Below, piece after piece: positions 37,291 through 47,560 of a stretch of 64,000 nucleotides of DNA. The notes beneath the pieces were generated by a model. It searched no databases. It was given only the letters and a program-made list of their open reading frames with translations, and was not told where the DNA came from. Position 1 is the first letter of the stretch. Each line of letters starts with the position of its first letter. The translations under genes were made by a program, and so were the position numbers. This DNA is from Bryoerythrophyllum caledonicum (taxonomy: Eukaryota > Streptophyta > Bryopsida > Pottiales > Pottiaceae), in NCBI GenBank assembly GCA_963971425.1, contig OZ020515.1, positions 17,376,291-17,440,290 of the forward strand. The letters run 5' to 3'.

Positions 37291-39355
37291 TGAAGGGAGC
37301 ACCAACAGTAGGACGTGAAGAGCAAGCCCCAACACGTTTTTCACGTCTCAAAACCCTCCAACATCGAATGGCCTCTAATCTGGTACCCTCGGGAAAGAAG
37401 GAGATTTGCCCGGTCATTCCCAAGGATTCTCTGGAGCTCACCGAGCTCAAAGAGGATCTCCTTCGCATGGGCTGCCTCTCCCTAATGGATTTCTGTTGGA
37501 GCTTTTGGGTGAAATCCACTGTGTAGGAGATGTGGCAAGATCCCTTGCCGGAACCCGATGGAGATAGCATCCGGGCTTGCCTGGATAGATGGACCATGGG
37601 GAGGTGGCAAGAGGTGTACAACTTTCCACGACAAGGGGCTGGGTGGACAAGTACGAAGAAAGAGGAGTATGCCAAGGGGAGGTTTGGTAACAAAGATGCC
37701 AACAACGGTTATGCGGTACAAGATTGCATGGACCCCCGCGCCTGACGGGTCTTCGCATTCCTTGTACCAATTTTACACCCCGAAAAACCCATCCGAGTAA
37801 CGGTTACTCTCGCTAACACCGTGTATGGTTCCTACCTTGGCGAGAGGGTGGTGAATTGGGCCATCATCGTGAGTGATGTGGTAATTTGGTTGACTCGGAC
37901 TATTCACAATGTCAAACGCGCCCCCCTCTGCCCGTTTTTGATCCACATGTATCACCATTTCAAGGAGACCACTCCGGAGGAGGACATGGCGTATGGAACG
38001 CAACTGATGATGAAGAAGTTCGAAGGGACAGAATCGGAACCCGAACCGGGGTCTGAAGGAGGGAGCAACTCATCACAGTCAGGAGAGGAGATTGTACCAC
38101 CTCCCAAGCGTCAGAAACAAAAATAGGGAGGAGCCCCCTCCACCCGCACCCGCGCAGCCATCCGCGCCGCAGCCACCGGACCGGCCCAACTTGGAGGCAA
38201 GACTTATCCAGCCTCCGAGCTACTCGAGGCTATTCACGTATATTTGGAAGACTCGGATAGGACCTTGGGACAAGCGAGCAGCCTGGTGGGTAACCCTCCG
38301 CACGAAGGCTTGATCGCTGCGATCAAGGAGAAGGTCGGAGGAGTCGGAGATCTTCGCCTCATGGAGCAGAAGGTCAACCGACTCACACTCGAGGTGACAA
38401 AGGTAAGGAGTAGAGCGTTGGAGGCAGAGAGAAGTTGCAAGGTAGCTCTTCTCCAAGCCAATGCCTCGGCAACAGCGTTACAACAGGTAGATGAAGCATT
38501 ACGTTTTCCAACAGATGTGGTACTGAAGGCCAAGATGTTCGACGCCCGATTGGAGCGAGATGATCACATTTCCAGCAAGCGGGTGATTGCCTTCGTGATG
38601 GAGCAAACCCTGAAGGTTGAGGCAGCTTATGCCAACATGCGGTTATTGGTGAGCAATGTCACCCACATTCTATCCAAGTTTGTGGAAGACTCCAACAGTT
38701 CCGACAAGGATGGAGACTCGGGTTCGGAGACCAACCCGGAGGAGCGTCACCTCGGTGATCACGGCCCACGGAAGGAGAAGGAAGTGGTGGACCTTGACAG
38801 CCCGGATCTGCCCCCTCCGCTCGTGAGCTCAAGGGTCCCGGCAGGACCATTCCCTTCGGAGGTCACCGCACCTATTCAGAGCGGTTGGAAGGAACGCCCG
38901 GGGGTTGCGATGGATTCCCCCTTCCCGTACATCCTCGCCAGCTGCCACTTGGTGATTCCCCGCGCACCACGCCGATTGTGGCCCCTTTGCCGAGCGGGCT
39001 TCACGTTGGGAAGACCGCAAGTGAGAGTTCCTCTTACTTGTACACTCCAGGACAGATATCCGGCCAGGATATCATCAAGGGCACCCTGAGTCAAGCATCG
39101 GCCCCTCCGACACAATCCGGGCCACATCCGGGCATGACTACCGTGTCAATCACCTCGGATGGCCCGGATTCCTCCTTGCCTTCGAGGGAAACCTTGTTGA
39201 GGGCAACGATTGGTCAACCCACGCCTTCCACCAATGTGTTTGCGCCATTAGTGGCACTTGCAGCCGTAGCGCCCACCCCGACTTCAAGCCGGAGTTCCAA
39301 TAAGCGCAAGAGGAGGGAGGAGCGGAAGAGACTCGAGGAGCTGGCCCGGAAGTAG
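37269..39355 (+). pseudogene. Gag-like ORF of the nested element, three in-frame stops and one frameshift
   Basis: A single frame from 37269 to 39089 is broken by TAG 37524-37526, TGA 37743-37745 (RA*RVFAF, likely an Arg codon lost by C-to-T) and TAG 38124-38126. The downstream end then continues in another frame (38885-39355) and finishes SNKRKRREERKRLEELARK, so a frameshift lies near 38.9 kb. The middle (VYGSYLGERVVNWAIIV to PLCPFLIHMYHHF) resembles proteins of plant non-autonomous retroelements; the next part (38340-38700) is helical or coiled coil, followed by a Pro/Ser-rich tail with a basic end. No zinc knuckle, protease or RT. The family assignment is tentative. Confidence 0.5.
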
Positions 39356-39744
39356 GCCAGGATCTTGGTTTGTAGGTCACTATTCAGTCCGGGATTTGGC
39401 CCCCGGTTGACTTTGGTTTTGACTTGGTTTTGCCTTGGGTTTTGTGTAATAAGTGACCTCTGACGGTGCACGTCGTGTGTAGTGGCAACACCGCCGCCAA
39501 GAGTAGTTAATGTCACCGTTTTTAGTTAGAAGGTATCGTTTGAGTTTGGACTCTTGTGTGAGTCCTTCGCAGTATAAGAGAGGAGTCTCGTGGCTTCTCT
39601 CTTCACTGCTTGATGTGTGTACTTGCTTTCAGTTCAATTCTAAACCTACGCTCTCAGAAAACCTTCGACGGTTGGAGAGCTCGGATTCTATATGACTGTG
39701 AGTACCATCTCAAGTAGTCCACTCCTCAAGTCCATACTAACCGT

Positions 39745-39920
39745 CGAGTCATTGTTTCCTTGCTCCATCAAGTAGAGTTAGTCCGGGTGGATGGAAATAA
39801 CAGGTGAGATGGTTAGTTGGTTAGTTGAGCGTGACTCTAACTCTGACCTCTTGTGATTGTTTCCTTGTTCCATCAAGTAGAGTTAGTCCGGGTGGATGGG
39901 AATAACAGGTGAGATTATAA
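39745..39920 (+). repeat. Direct duplication of about 60 bp in the nested element
   Basis: ATTGTTTCCTTGCTCCATCA through AACAGGTGAGAT at about 39751-39810 is repeated with two or three changes at about 39857-39917, 106 bp apart. Confidence 0.75.
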
Positions 39921-40584
39921 GTGGTTAGGGGAAGACGAGGAGGAGTGACGGGTGCGGAAGAAGTCTTGATATGTCTTGTGTGACCGGTCGGCGGCAGGAT
40001 GTCATCGATTGTGAAGATGTACTCTGGATTCCGGATGCATCAACCTTTGGTCAGATAGGTTGATCCATAGGAGCATTACATACCATCAACTCTTCGTGTT
40101 GAGGACGGAGTAGACTGGTTTGACCTACCGGCAGTAAGTCCAGAACGACTCTAACAGCTCAGATTATCTTGAGAGAAGAAAGACTATCCAACTAAGCCCT
40201 TTGAGCTGTGATCCATCGGAGTAATAGGAGGAAGACTTTGTTCCCTGAAGAAAAGGAGTGGAATCAGGTATCCTTTGAGTTAATAGCTATGCTAGCCTCT
40301 AATTAATACTCCTTTAGCTGATTCTGAGGTAAACGAAGGTCTCACAGCTCGAAGGGTAGGTAAACTGCATACTTACCACCAGAGTAGTGTTAGTCCTTAA
40401 GGCCCAAGCCTTATCCCCTCTTACGGGGGGAACCCAGTGACACCACAACCATCCCAAGTTGGATTAGAGAGACTGTGAGGAAGAAGTGACGTTTACTAAA
40501 ACTTGTTTGAGTCCGTGAACCGTCGTTCACGGTGATAAAACAATCTCCGGATACGCAAGTATCTCGGATGTCTATAATGTATAT

Positions 40585-40910
40585 AGTTATAAAGTCCATG
40601 TGGAATCCGGGCCATGTAGGATCCGGGCCATGTACGATCCGGGCCATGTACGATCCGGGCCATGTGGAATCCAGGCCATGTAGGATCCGGGCCATGTGGG
40701 ATCCGGGCCATGTGGGATCCGGGCCATGTGGGATCCGGGCCATGTGGAATCCAGGCCATGTAGAATCCGGGCCATATGGAATCCGGGCCATGTGGAATCC
40801 GGGCCATGTGGAATTCGGGCCATGTAGGATCCGGGCCATGTAGGATCCGGGCCATGTACGATCCGGGCCATGTGGAATCCGGGCCATGTACAATCCGGGC
40901 CATATAAAGT
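40585..40910. repeat. Minisatellite with about 15-bp units (ATCCGGGCCATGTGG)
   Basis: More than 20 units of ATCCGGGCCATGT(GG/AG/AC)A. As the unit is a multiple of 3, every strand has long repetitive frames (MARIPHGPDSTWPG on minus), which are not genes. Confidence 0.93.
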
Positions 40911-41122
40911 ACTTGGGTGGGGCGGTTGGTGTAATTAACGCTCACCCCTTGTGATCTAAACCTTTCTCTCATTTCTTTTGATGTATATATTGTATAGTTG
41001 ACATTGTACATATCATGGTTTGTTGTTAGTCGTTGTAGTTCTCGGTGACTCTCTGTGGGAACGATTACCTTAAGGGTATCTTTGTGTTAAGATGTGAATA
41101 CTTGCCAACGCGTACTACGACA

Positions 41123-41524
41123 GTTTCGCACCGTGACATTGTTGAGGTTGTGATAATCTACGCAAAATCGAATAGAGTCGTCCTTCTTCTTGGCGAAAAC
41201 AATAGGGGCTGAAACGGGGGACTTGGACCGCTGGATCCACTCTTTGGCCAAGTTTTCCTCGAGATAGCGTCGAAGCTCCTCCAACTCAATCGGGGACATA
41301 GGGCGCAATCCCGTATTACGAAGTTCTTGGCCTTCCTTGAAGTCTATCTTCATGTCCGCGGGGCCATGGTTTGGAAGCTCGTTAGCTGCCTCTTCACTGA
41401 AAGCATCGCTTAAGTCTACATACACCGTCGGAATAGGTGCGGGCTCGACAGAGGTCACCTCAGAAATCTCCAGGCAATAAATTGTTGCTTCCTGTCTTAA
41501 CTGATGGAATATTGCCGCCGACAC
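41123..41524 (-). pseudogene. Chromovirus RT, N-terminal fragment cut by the nested insertion
   Basis: Reads from the protease-RT linker (PADMKIDFKEGQEL, LRPMSPIELEELRRYLEENL) into the RT palm start (SPVSAPIVFAKKKDDSIRFCVDYHNLNNVTVRN), and stops at the insertion. It is the same protein as the fragment at 35681-36087; the join is exact apart from the duplicated 5 bp. It is offset in frame from the protease fragment upstream, with the shift near 41525-41545. Confidence 0.92.
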
Positions 41525-41542
41525 CCGGGTGGGGGCGGTCGT

Positions 41543-42004
41543 TCATGGTCGATAATTTGTTGGTTTCTCCTCGTGGCCTTCCTCCTGGAGTAAGCCACCG
41601 AAACACGTATGTTGGCAATAGAGAGAGTCGAACAACACCTTTTGCTGAGACCACCGGATGGTTGGATCATGGTGGACAAGCCAAGGGGTGCCAAGGATAC
41701 AGTCGTAGCGCCCCGTGTTGGTAATGTCCGCAAGTAGCTTCTCGTGATGACCTCCTACGGTCAAGTCCACGGTTGTTTCGTGAGTGATGAGTCCAGAACT
41801 GATAATTCGGCCGTCAATGACGCGGACCTCCCGCGGGGTAGCTTTCAACCTGATGGTAGCATTACATCGCTTGGCAAATTCGGGGTGCATGAACACTCCC
41901 GTTGCACCGGAGTCCACAAGCGCCACAGCCGACACATTGTTCATATGCACATTCATTGTCAGATGTTTCTCCATATCTATGGTAGCATGGACACATAAAG
42001 CCAA
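41543..42004 (-). pseudogene. Chromovirus retropepsin-type aspartic protease
   Basis: About 150 codons with VSAVALVDSGATGVFMHPEF (catalytic DSGA) and the later hydrophobic ILGTPWLVHHDPTIRW, typical for chromovirus PR and the linker to RT. It lies in a different frame from gag (ending 42121) and from RT (starting 41524), so both junctions are broken or frameshifted in this copy. Confidence 0.9.
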
Positions 42005-42120
42005 AATATAATTTTCTTTATTTATATAAGAGTAGTTACATGTAGTAGAGTCATTTGAGTTTGGGCATAGAGGTGTATTATGTGCCTCCTTATTAGTGCC
42101 CGGGTACTGCCTCCAAGTGT

Positions 42121-43173
42121 TTAGTCCCGAGCTGCTCCTTTTCCCGAGCCTTCATCGCCAGTAGCAGCCAACGTAAGGGGCTTGGAAGGATTAGTAGGAC
42201 ACCGTGAACGTATGTGGCCCATCTTCCCGCACACCCAGCACCTTCTTTGACGTTGATACTCCAATCTGTCGGCCGTTGTTTTAGCAAGAGCCGTGGATGT
42301 GGTGTACGTGGCATCTAATTCCATGGGAGTGGGACCGATTGACGTCGAAGGTGGCCGGGATCGTGCAGCATATTCTCGTGGTGCAAAAGTAGACCCCATA
42401 GGTTGCCGGTGTTGTTGCCGCATCCATAGTCGATCGTCAATTCTTGAAGCCATAGACATCCATTCCTGGAGAGTGCGAGGCTGAGTCTCGGCGGTTGCTA
42501 TGGAGTCGAGAAGGTCGTCCTTTAAACCAGCGCGAAACCGAGCCACGAGACTTGGCTCATTCCATTCCACTTGGGCCGCATGTTCGTTGAATGTTGAGAT
42601 ATAAGTAGCCACGGTGCCAGTCTGTCGAATGTTTGCAAGGCGGTCCTGAGCATTGACTCGTCGGTCTATCTCGTCGTAAACAGCCACCATAGCTCCCCAG
42701 AAGGCCTCGTAATTGTGCAATAAATCATGAGGTCTTCCTTCATCCAAGGCTTGAAGGATGGGCATAGCCCAGTTCTGGGCCGCCCCTGTTAAGTAGGAGA
42801 GAGCATACGCTACTTTGTCTTCGTCAAAATTATAAGTGCCAGGGTTGCCTCGAAAAACCAGACGAAGTTGGGCAAACCACTTGTACACCTCTCTTCCCTT
42901 TTTGCCGATGAACTTATCCGGTTTCGCCACCTTGGGTTCCTTACCGCGGTGGTATTCCCCTCGATACATGTTGGGAGTTGATACCGCGGTTTCTCCACCA
43001 TGCAGCGGTGTAGAAAGAGGAGGAGTTGCTCGCTCAGAAATTTGTTGCACCATATGAGGAATCGCCGCTTGGAAGACGTTCTGAATCTGTTGTTGTATAA
43101 ACATAGCCCAGTCGGGCCCTACTCCATCCGGCACAGGCGGGGCACCTTCCGTGTTAAGTCTTTCTTGATCCAT
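42121..43173 (-). CDS. Chromovirus Gag (350 aa)
   Basis: Capsid and nucleocapsid protein. ATG at 43173 (MDQERLNTEGAP), a retrotransposon-gag domain around residues 80-200 (KWFAQLRLVFRGNPGTY to YISTFNEHAAQVEW, VARFRAGLKDDLLDS), then a CCHC zinc knuckle CWVCGKMGHIRSRC near residue 315 and a short tail. It is the only full-length frame left in this element. Its stop at 42121 precedes the protease by about 115 bp of out-of-frame sequence. Confidence 0.92.
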   Translation of the reverse strand: MDQERLNTEGAPPVPDGVGPDWAMFIQQQIQNVFQAAIPHMVQQISERATPPLSTPLHGGETAVSTPNMYRGEYHRGKEPKVAKPDKFIGKKGREVYKWFAQLRLVFRGNPGTYNFDEDKVAYALSYLTGAAQNWAMPILQALDEGRPHDLLHNYEAFWGAMVAVYDEIDRRVNAQDRLANIRQTGTVATYISTFNEHAAQVEWNEPSLVARFRAGLKDDLLDSIATAETQPRTLQEWMSMASRIDDRLWMRQQHRQPMGSTFAPREYAARSRPPSTSIGPTPMELDATYTTSTALAKTTADRLEYQRQRRCWVCGKMGHIRSRCPTNPSKPLTLAATGDEGSGKGAARD

Positions 43174-43429
43174 GGTTACTAGTCCTTATTTTCTGTAATA
43201 CGTTGCGTCAATATTGCACCTAAATAATTTTTAAACGAAGAGAGCAAAAATTCGGTGTGCTGATCCATAAATTCGGCGATATCTAAAATGCACCATCACG
43301 ATACATAAAATTTGGCGTGAATTACATAAACTGATCGTGCATACCTAAAATTCGGTGATACTTCACAGTCGAATTACTGCGTTTCTGGCTCATAGCAATC
43401 CCGATGACCTTCCCATAAAATTCTGATAT

Positions 43430-43556
43430 AATGCTGCATAAAATTTTGCATAAAATTCTGATAAAATTCTGATATAAAATTCCAATATAAAATTCCGCTA
43501 TAAAATTCCGATATAAAATTCCGATATAAAATTCCGATATAAAATTCTGGTGCATT
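43430..43556. repeat. Short tandem repeat ATAAAATTCCGAT (about 14 bp) in the chromovirus leader
   Basis: Around nine units of (GAT)ATAAAATTC(C/T)GAT between gag and the captured fragment. Related AAATTCGG(C/T)G phrases continue to 43250. Confidence 0.85.
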
Positions 43557-43616
43557 AAATTCTCAACACAAGGATGTCCGTTCTTGAGAGCGTTGCTGTA
43601 ACATGAACCACAACGA

Positions 43617-43850
43617 TCATAATGGAAATAGTTGCCTCGGCCACCAATTCTGCTTCACATCTTGCTCATAATCACACAGCGAACAGATAACCTTCTCAAC
43701 AAGGTGCCGCGGAATCTCGTGGCGCTTTAAATCGTCAACCTCGTCAGAGTTCTTCGCTTCATTGTGACAGTGACGACAATTGAAGACCTCGTTGCAGCGT
43801 GGCGCTTGAATCCGACATCTCCTTCTGTAATGCTTGCAGCATGCGAGCAC
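43617..43850 (-). pseudogene. Captured fragment of a CHY zinc-finger protein (plant RCHY1/MIEL1-type) in the retrotransposon leader
   Basis: The stretch CKHYRRRCRIQAPRCNEVF followed by NCRHCHNEAKN, RHEIPRHLVEKVICSLC and YEQDV is the start of a CHY-type zinc finger, with Cys/His ligands intact. In whole proteins it precedes CTCHY and RING domains of E3 ubiquitin ligases. Here it stops after EQDV, where host sequence would continue with another exon, and has an in-frame TAA just before it. It sits between the 5' LTR and gag of the chromovirus on the same strand, so it was probably transduced by the element. Not expected to be functional by itself. Confidence 0.8.
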
Positions 43851-43976
43851 TCCTTAAATCCCGACATTGATACTCATGGAATTTCGAACCCTAATTTTCT
43901 TTTCCTGCCGCCTCATCCTCTTGCCTTCATGTCTTGTATGATTCCTAAGAGCGTGAACACTCGTGACTTGTCATAA

Positions 43977-44179
43977 TGTTAGGGATCCATTCATGCCGAC
44001 GCTCTTACATCATGAACCAAGGTTTCTTACAAGATATTCTTTAGTAATATTCATAAGTAAACAAGATGACAAGTGAGAGGGAAGGCCTCCTCTCACTTGC
44101 TATAAGGAAGACACCACAATCGTTTTAACTACCTCTTTGCTATGCACTAGTAAGTCCAAACGAGTGTCTACTCGTAACA
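43977..44179 (-). repeat. 5' LTR of the chromovirus
   Basis: 203 bp, TG..CA ends, nearly identical to 33210-33412. The sequence just inside it (GACAAGTCACGAGTGTTC on minus) did not match the usual initiator-Met primer site. Confidence 0.92.
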
Positions 44180-45228
44180 CGTACGTCCCTAAACCTGTAG
44201 ATTAGTAAGAAACCAATCTACGCTAAAACACTACAATGCGAAGAGGCCCTCGATGCGATGTCCCGTGATAGCTGTCGTGTAAAGAAAGATCAATAACCAA
44301 CTTTTGGCGGCACTTATTTCTTGCTTGCTAGGACATGTGCAATGTAGCACATAGTGTAGTGAGTTGTATGCCCATGGTGCTACTATGGTTAAAGCACCCG
44401 CACAGCTCCCACAACGGGGAACGTGGCGCTAAGTAGGATACAAGGTCGGCAAGTCTTTTGCCACTCCAGTCCGCATCGCGGAGCTGACCAACCCCCCGCC
44501 AACAAAATTGTTGTGTTACATGTCTCCTCGTTATTAGCGCCTTAGTTCCATCAACTTTGACATCTCGACCTGGAATCAACAATTTGTGCCATTCCTCCAA
44601 CCTCACTCCCAACTTGTCATGGAAAAGCCCTCCCATTGTTGTTGTGACATATTTGGCATGAAATAAATGTCATGCAACCGGGAAGATTTTTACTTTTCAG
44701 CATGTTTGGCGTCCACATTAGAGTGAGCCGTGTGGTTGCTTATTTGATGGAGATGATTGTTTGAGGTGAAATGTTGTGTGGTGCATGACTCTTAGAAACC
44801 ACCACAATAGAATCACACTACATACTATATGCATTGATCAAATTTGGCACACCCCTCTACCTACTTATTTATTTTTCTGATCATAGTGGTTTGGACATTA
44901 TGGATGTTATATAGGCATATTACATTGGTATCACATAAGCCTTACATAAATATCACCTAGGCAATACACAATATTCACCTAGGCTTTACATGGATATTAC
45001 CTAGGCATTACATAAGTATCACCTTGGCATTGAACGGGTATCACTTTGCCAAATCTCTTGAATTTTTAAGAAATTCTCCATTGTTAGTTAATTGTATACG
45101 AAAGTCACCCAAGCATACGGTACATCAGCTTGCAAGAAAAAATCCATAAGTTACACATTTGGGTGTAATACAATATCTACCATACACTTGTCACACCATA
45201 CCAACCTCCCCACCATCCCGAACACAAC
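44180..45228. other. Intergenic stretch; LTR-like start motif at 44273
   Basis: The host side of the chromovirus insertion continues here. TGTCGTGTAAAG at 44273 matches 30473. Near 44880-45060 a run of TAGGCATTACATNNNTATCACC-like phrases repeats about five times. No gene. Confidence 0.4.
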
Positions 45229-46181
45229 TTAACCCCTAAGGTACCGTGACAGTTTTACACCAAAAACACTTCAAACTAAATGGATTCTAGTGCAACGAGT
45301 AAAGAAGGTAACAAAAACTTTGATTTTTAGTTCTGACCGTAGGATCTCAATAAAGGCTTATTAAGTAATATATGTACAAAATTTCATAAACTTTGACGGC
45401 ATGGGTTAAAAGATTATAGTGTTTGAAGTCAACCAAATGGTTCATTTTCTTCCCTGCGTTTAGTGGATCAACAGACTTTGACTTCAGTTGGTGTCAACAA
45501 ATTTCAATATAAAAGGTCTAAATCTATTACCATCTTGTTAAGCATGATGTTAGCTCCTTACACACCAATTTTTAGAGGTAGAGACAGGGTGTAGCATATT
45601 CAAAACAAGTGTGCAAGGAGTGGAGGCTCAAAATTTGTTAATTCACACTTTATTTTTTTTTGAACTTAATATGTTTTCGATTGATAATCCGAATAGTTAA
45701 TGTGAAGTTTTATATTACATATTGATGTGGAAAAAATAAAAAGTGAAAAATATGAAGATCTCTAGGTTTTATGTGGAAAAGAAGAAGATTTTTTGGTACC
45801 TTGCCCGACAATGAGTGACAATGTGTGAAAATGTTTGACTTCGGTTGGTATGCTATTTTTCACTAAAGACAAGAACTTTTTTTTGACAATACAAAGAGAA
45901 ATAATATTACTTGCAAGTACTGAAAATCTCACTTTCAATAGAGTGTCCTATCAAAAGTTTTTGGAGGTGCCCGAGGTGCCGGCCTTCCCCATTCAAAATT
46001 CAAAACCCTATAACTTTTTCATCAAATGTCCAATTTAGGAAAAAATTGTTTTCCCACTAGGGTCTTGGTAATGTCTTTCTATAATAAAAATTTCAAAGAA
46101 GAATGTTGGAAATTGACACCATAGGAACTTGACCGAACTTTCATAAAGCCCTTTTTGGACACTTGGTACCTTAGGGGTTAA
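45229..46181. mobile_element. Non-autonomous TA-target DNA element (copy 2)
   Basis: Perfect 17-bp terminal inverted repeats TTAACCCCTAAGGTACC (45229-45245) and GGTACCTTAGGGGTTAA (46165-46181). The 953-bp interior matches, block for block, the element at 11948-12879. There is no transposase. Confidence 0.8.
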
Positions 46182-46184
46182 TCC

Positions 46185-46510
46185 TTTAAACCCTTAAGAA
46201 CCAAGTGTCAAAAATAGACTTTTTGAAAGTTTGGTCATGTTCCTATGGTGTTTAGGGAACTAACACCATGCTCAATACAATGGAAATGGATTTAGACCTT
46301 GCGTAGTGCAAAAAATTGACACCAAATGAAGTCAAAGACTTTTGATCCACTCATCAAACCATTTGCTTGACTTCAAACACTATAATCTTTCAATCCGTGT
46401 GTTCAAAGTTTATAAAATTTTGTGAGTATGTTACTTAACAAGTCTAAATTGAAATCCTACAATCAAAGCTTACTTTGAAAAAATTAGTCTAGTGCTCAAA
46501 TCAAGCCTAT
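46185..46510. repeat. Truncated inverted copy of the TA-target element
   Basis: It starts TTTAAACCCTTAAGAACCAAGTGTC and reads as the reverse complement of the right half of copy 2, through CACTATAATCTTTCAATCCGTG and CTACAATCAAAG, so the two copies lie head to head. Confidence 0.65.
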
Positions 46511-47560
46511 ACTCTGACGAGAGTCCTATCACGCCATGCATGGAATAATGTAATGGGACTCTGGGGGGAAATGATGTCGTGTGGGCGGTGAGCAGTGAGC
46601 GGTGAGCAGTAATTTTTATTTTTTTTGATAGGTATTTTCAAATGATTCATGACCTATAATCGCATGGTTTGGGTATAGTTTAGATATTTTTTCAATTCAA
46701 ATGTTGTAATGGCTTCTATATCCGCGGGTTAAAGGCATAAGCTTCAATTTTCAGAGTACCTGTAACGTTGTATAGCATGTGCAATGTATAGTACAATTTG
46801 TAACTTAGGACCGGAACTTATCGACTTTACTGTACCCCACATGGTATAATATGATACTATAACATCAAACCGTTGCGTTCCAGAATGTGACCTGGAACCT
46901 CTTTGGACATAATCTTTATATATGGCTTATTGAACCTCTTTAGATGACCCTATCAGCTCTACAACTACAGTACCTTGCTTAAAGTAAATGGAAACATGAC
47001 TAACTTTGTTCCACAGTCCTTCAGGCATAAACTATTTTATGCATCTGTTCTGCACCATATTAAATTATTCAATTAATTCTACAAATTGTTTTCATGTTTC
47101 TTCAACATGTTGTTAGTTAGATCTACGACATAGTTACATGGGTCGCCCTAGGCAAATTTGGGGTTAAGATTGTGCAAAATAAAATTTAAACTTATTAAAT
47201 AGAGGTTGCACGACCTCTGAAATTAGAAATAGGGAGGTGAAAATAATGAAGGAGTGCCCATTGTGTCATTAAGACGAGGAGGAGCTTCATAAGGACTTAA
47301 AGAGCTATGGACTAGACTTAGTTTTTAAAAAGAAAGTAAAAGACCTTAAGAAATAGACAGCTCTAGATGTGGAAGTAAAATCAGAGGCCACCAAGTGAAG
47401 CTGATTGTAATTTATATATTGTATCAGGACAGAAAAGCCAACGTCCATGCAGAGCAAGGTTGAAAATGATAAAAGGATCCAAACATGAGCGGTAAGTGTA
47501 ACGCAAGGGACAGTAGTCATAATATCATTAGATGAAACAAAACGGATACCTAAAAAAACG
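46511..47560. other. AT-rich intergenic stretch without recognisable gene
   Basis: Includes a GAGCAGTGAGCGGTGAGCAGTAA triplet repeat near 46590. No coding signal was seen; the region near 47.3-47.56 kb may hold the 3' UTR of the pseudogene upstream on the minus strand. Confidence 0.4.

Larger units (their letters stand above)
36088..41122 (+). mobile_element. Nested non-autonomous LTR-type element (5,035 bp) inside the chromovirus RT
   Basis: It interrupts the RT between VTVRN and RYPLPL. The ends are TGTCGTACC and GTACTACGACA, with 5-bp flanks GTTCC (36083-36087) and GTTTC (41123-41127) as a target duplication with one mismatch. The 3' part ends with CTCTGTGGGAACGATTACC followed by GTACTACGACA, like the LTR ends of large plant gypsy elements, and carries a TATA-like GTATAAGAG near 39572. 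I could not align two full LTRs; minisatellite expansion may obscure the 5' copy. It has one gag-like frame and no pol, so it is a LARD/TR-GAG-like passenger. Confidence 0.7.
33210..44179 (-). mobile_element. Decayed chromovirus (Ty3/gypsy with chromodomain), split by a nested insertion
   Basis: Minus-strand element bounded by two 203-bp LTRs (33210-33412 and 43977-44179) with TG..CA ends and flanking 5-bp target duplications CATAC (33205-33209) and CGTAC (44180-44184), one G/A difference. A G-run (polypurine tract) abuts the 3' LTR at about 33413-33424. Order: 5' LTR, leader with a captured CHY-finger fragment, gag, protease, RT start, 5,035-bp insertion, rest of RT, RNase H, integrase, chromodomain, 3' LTR. 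Without the insertion it is about 5.9 kb, normal for the clade. Frameshifts and stops make it non-functional. Confidence 0.93.

Noticed and set aside
36674-37325. Several repetitive frames (GHEHEEHEDNHH, LCASVVEPGSGPA, AHKAGPEPG)
   Set aside because: Minisatellite artefacts in all frames; no conserved protein.
40411-41011. Overlapping frames of 94-171 codons with HGPDSTWPG-type repeats on both strands
   Set aside because: They are products of a 15-bp minisatellite whose unit length is a multiple of three.
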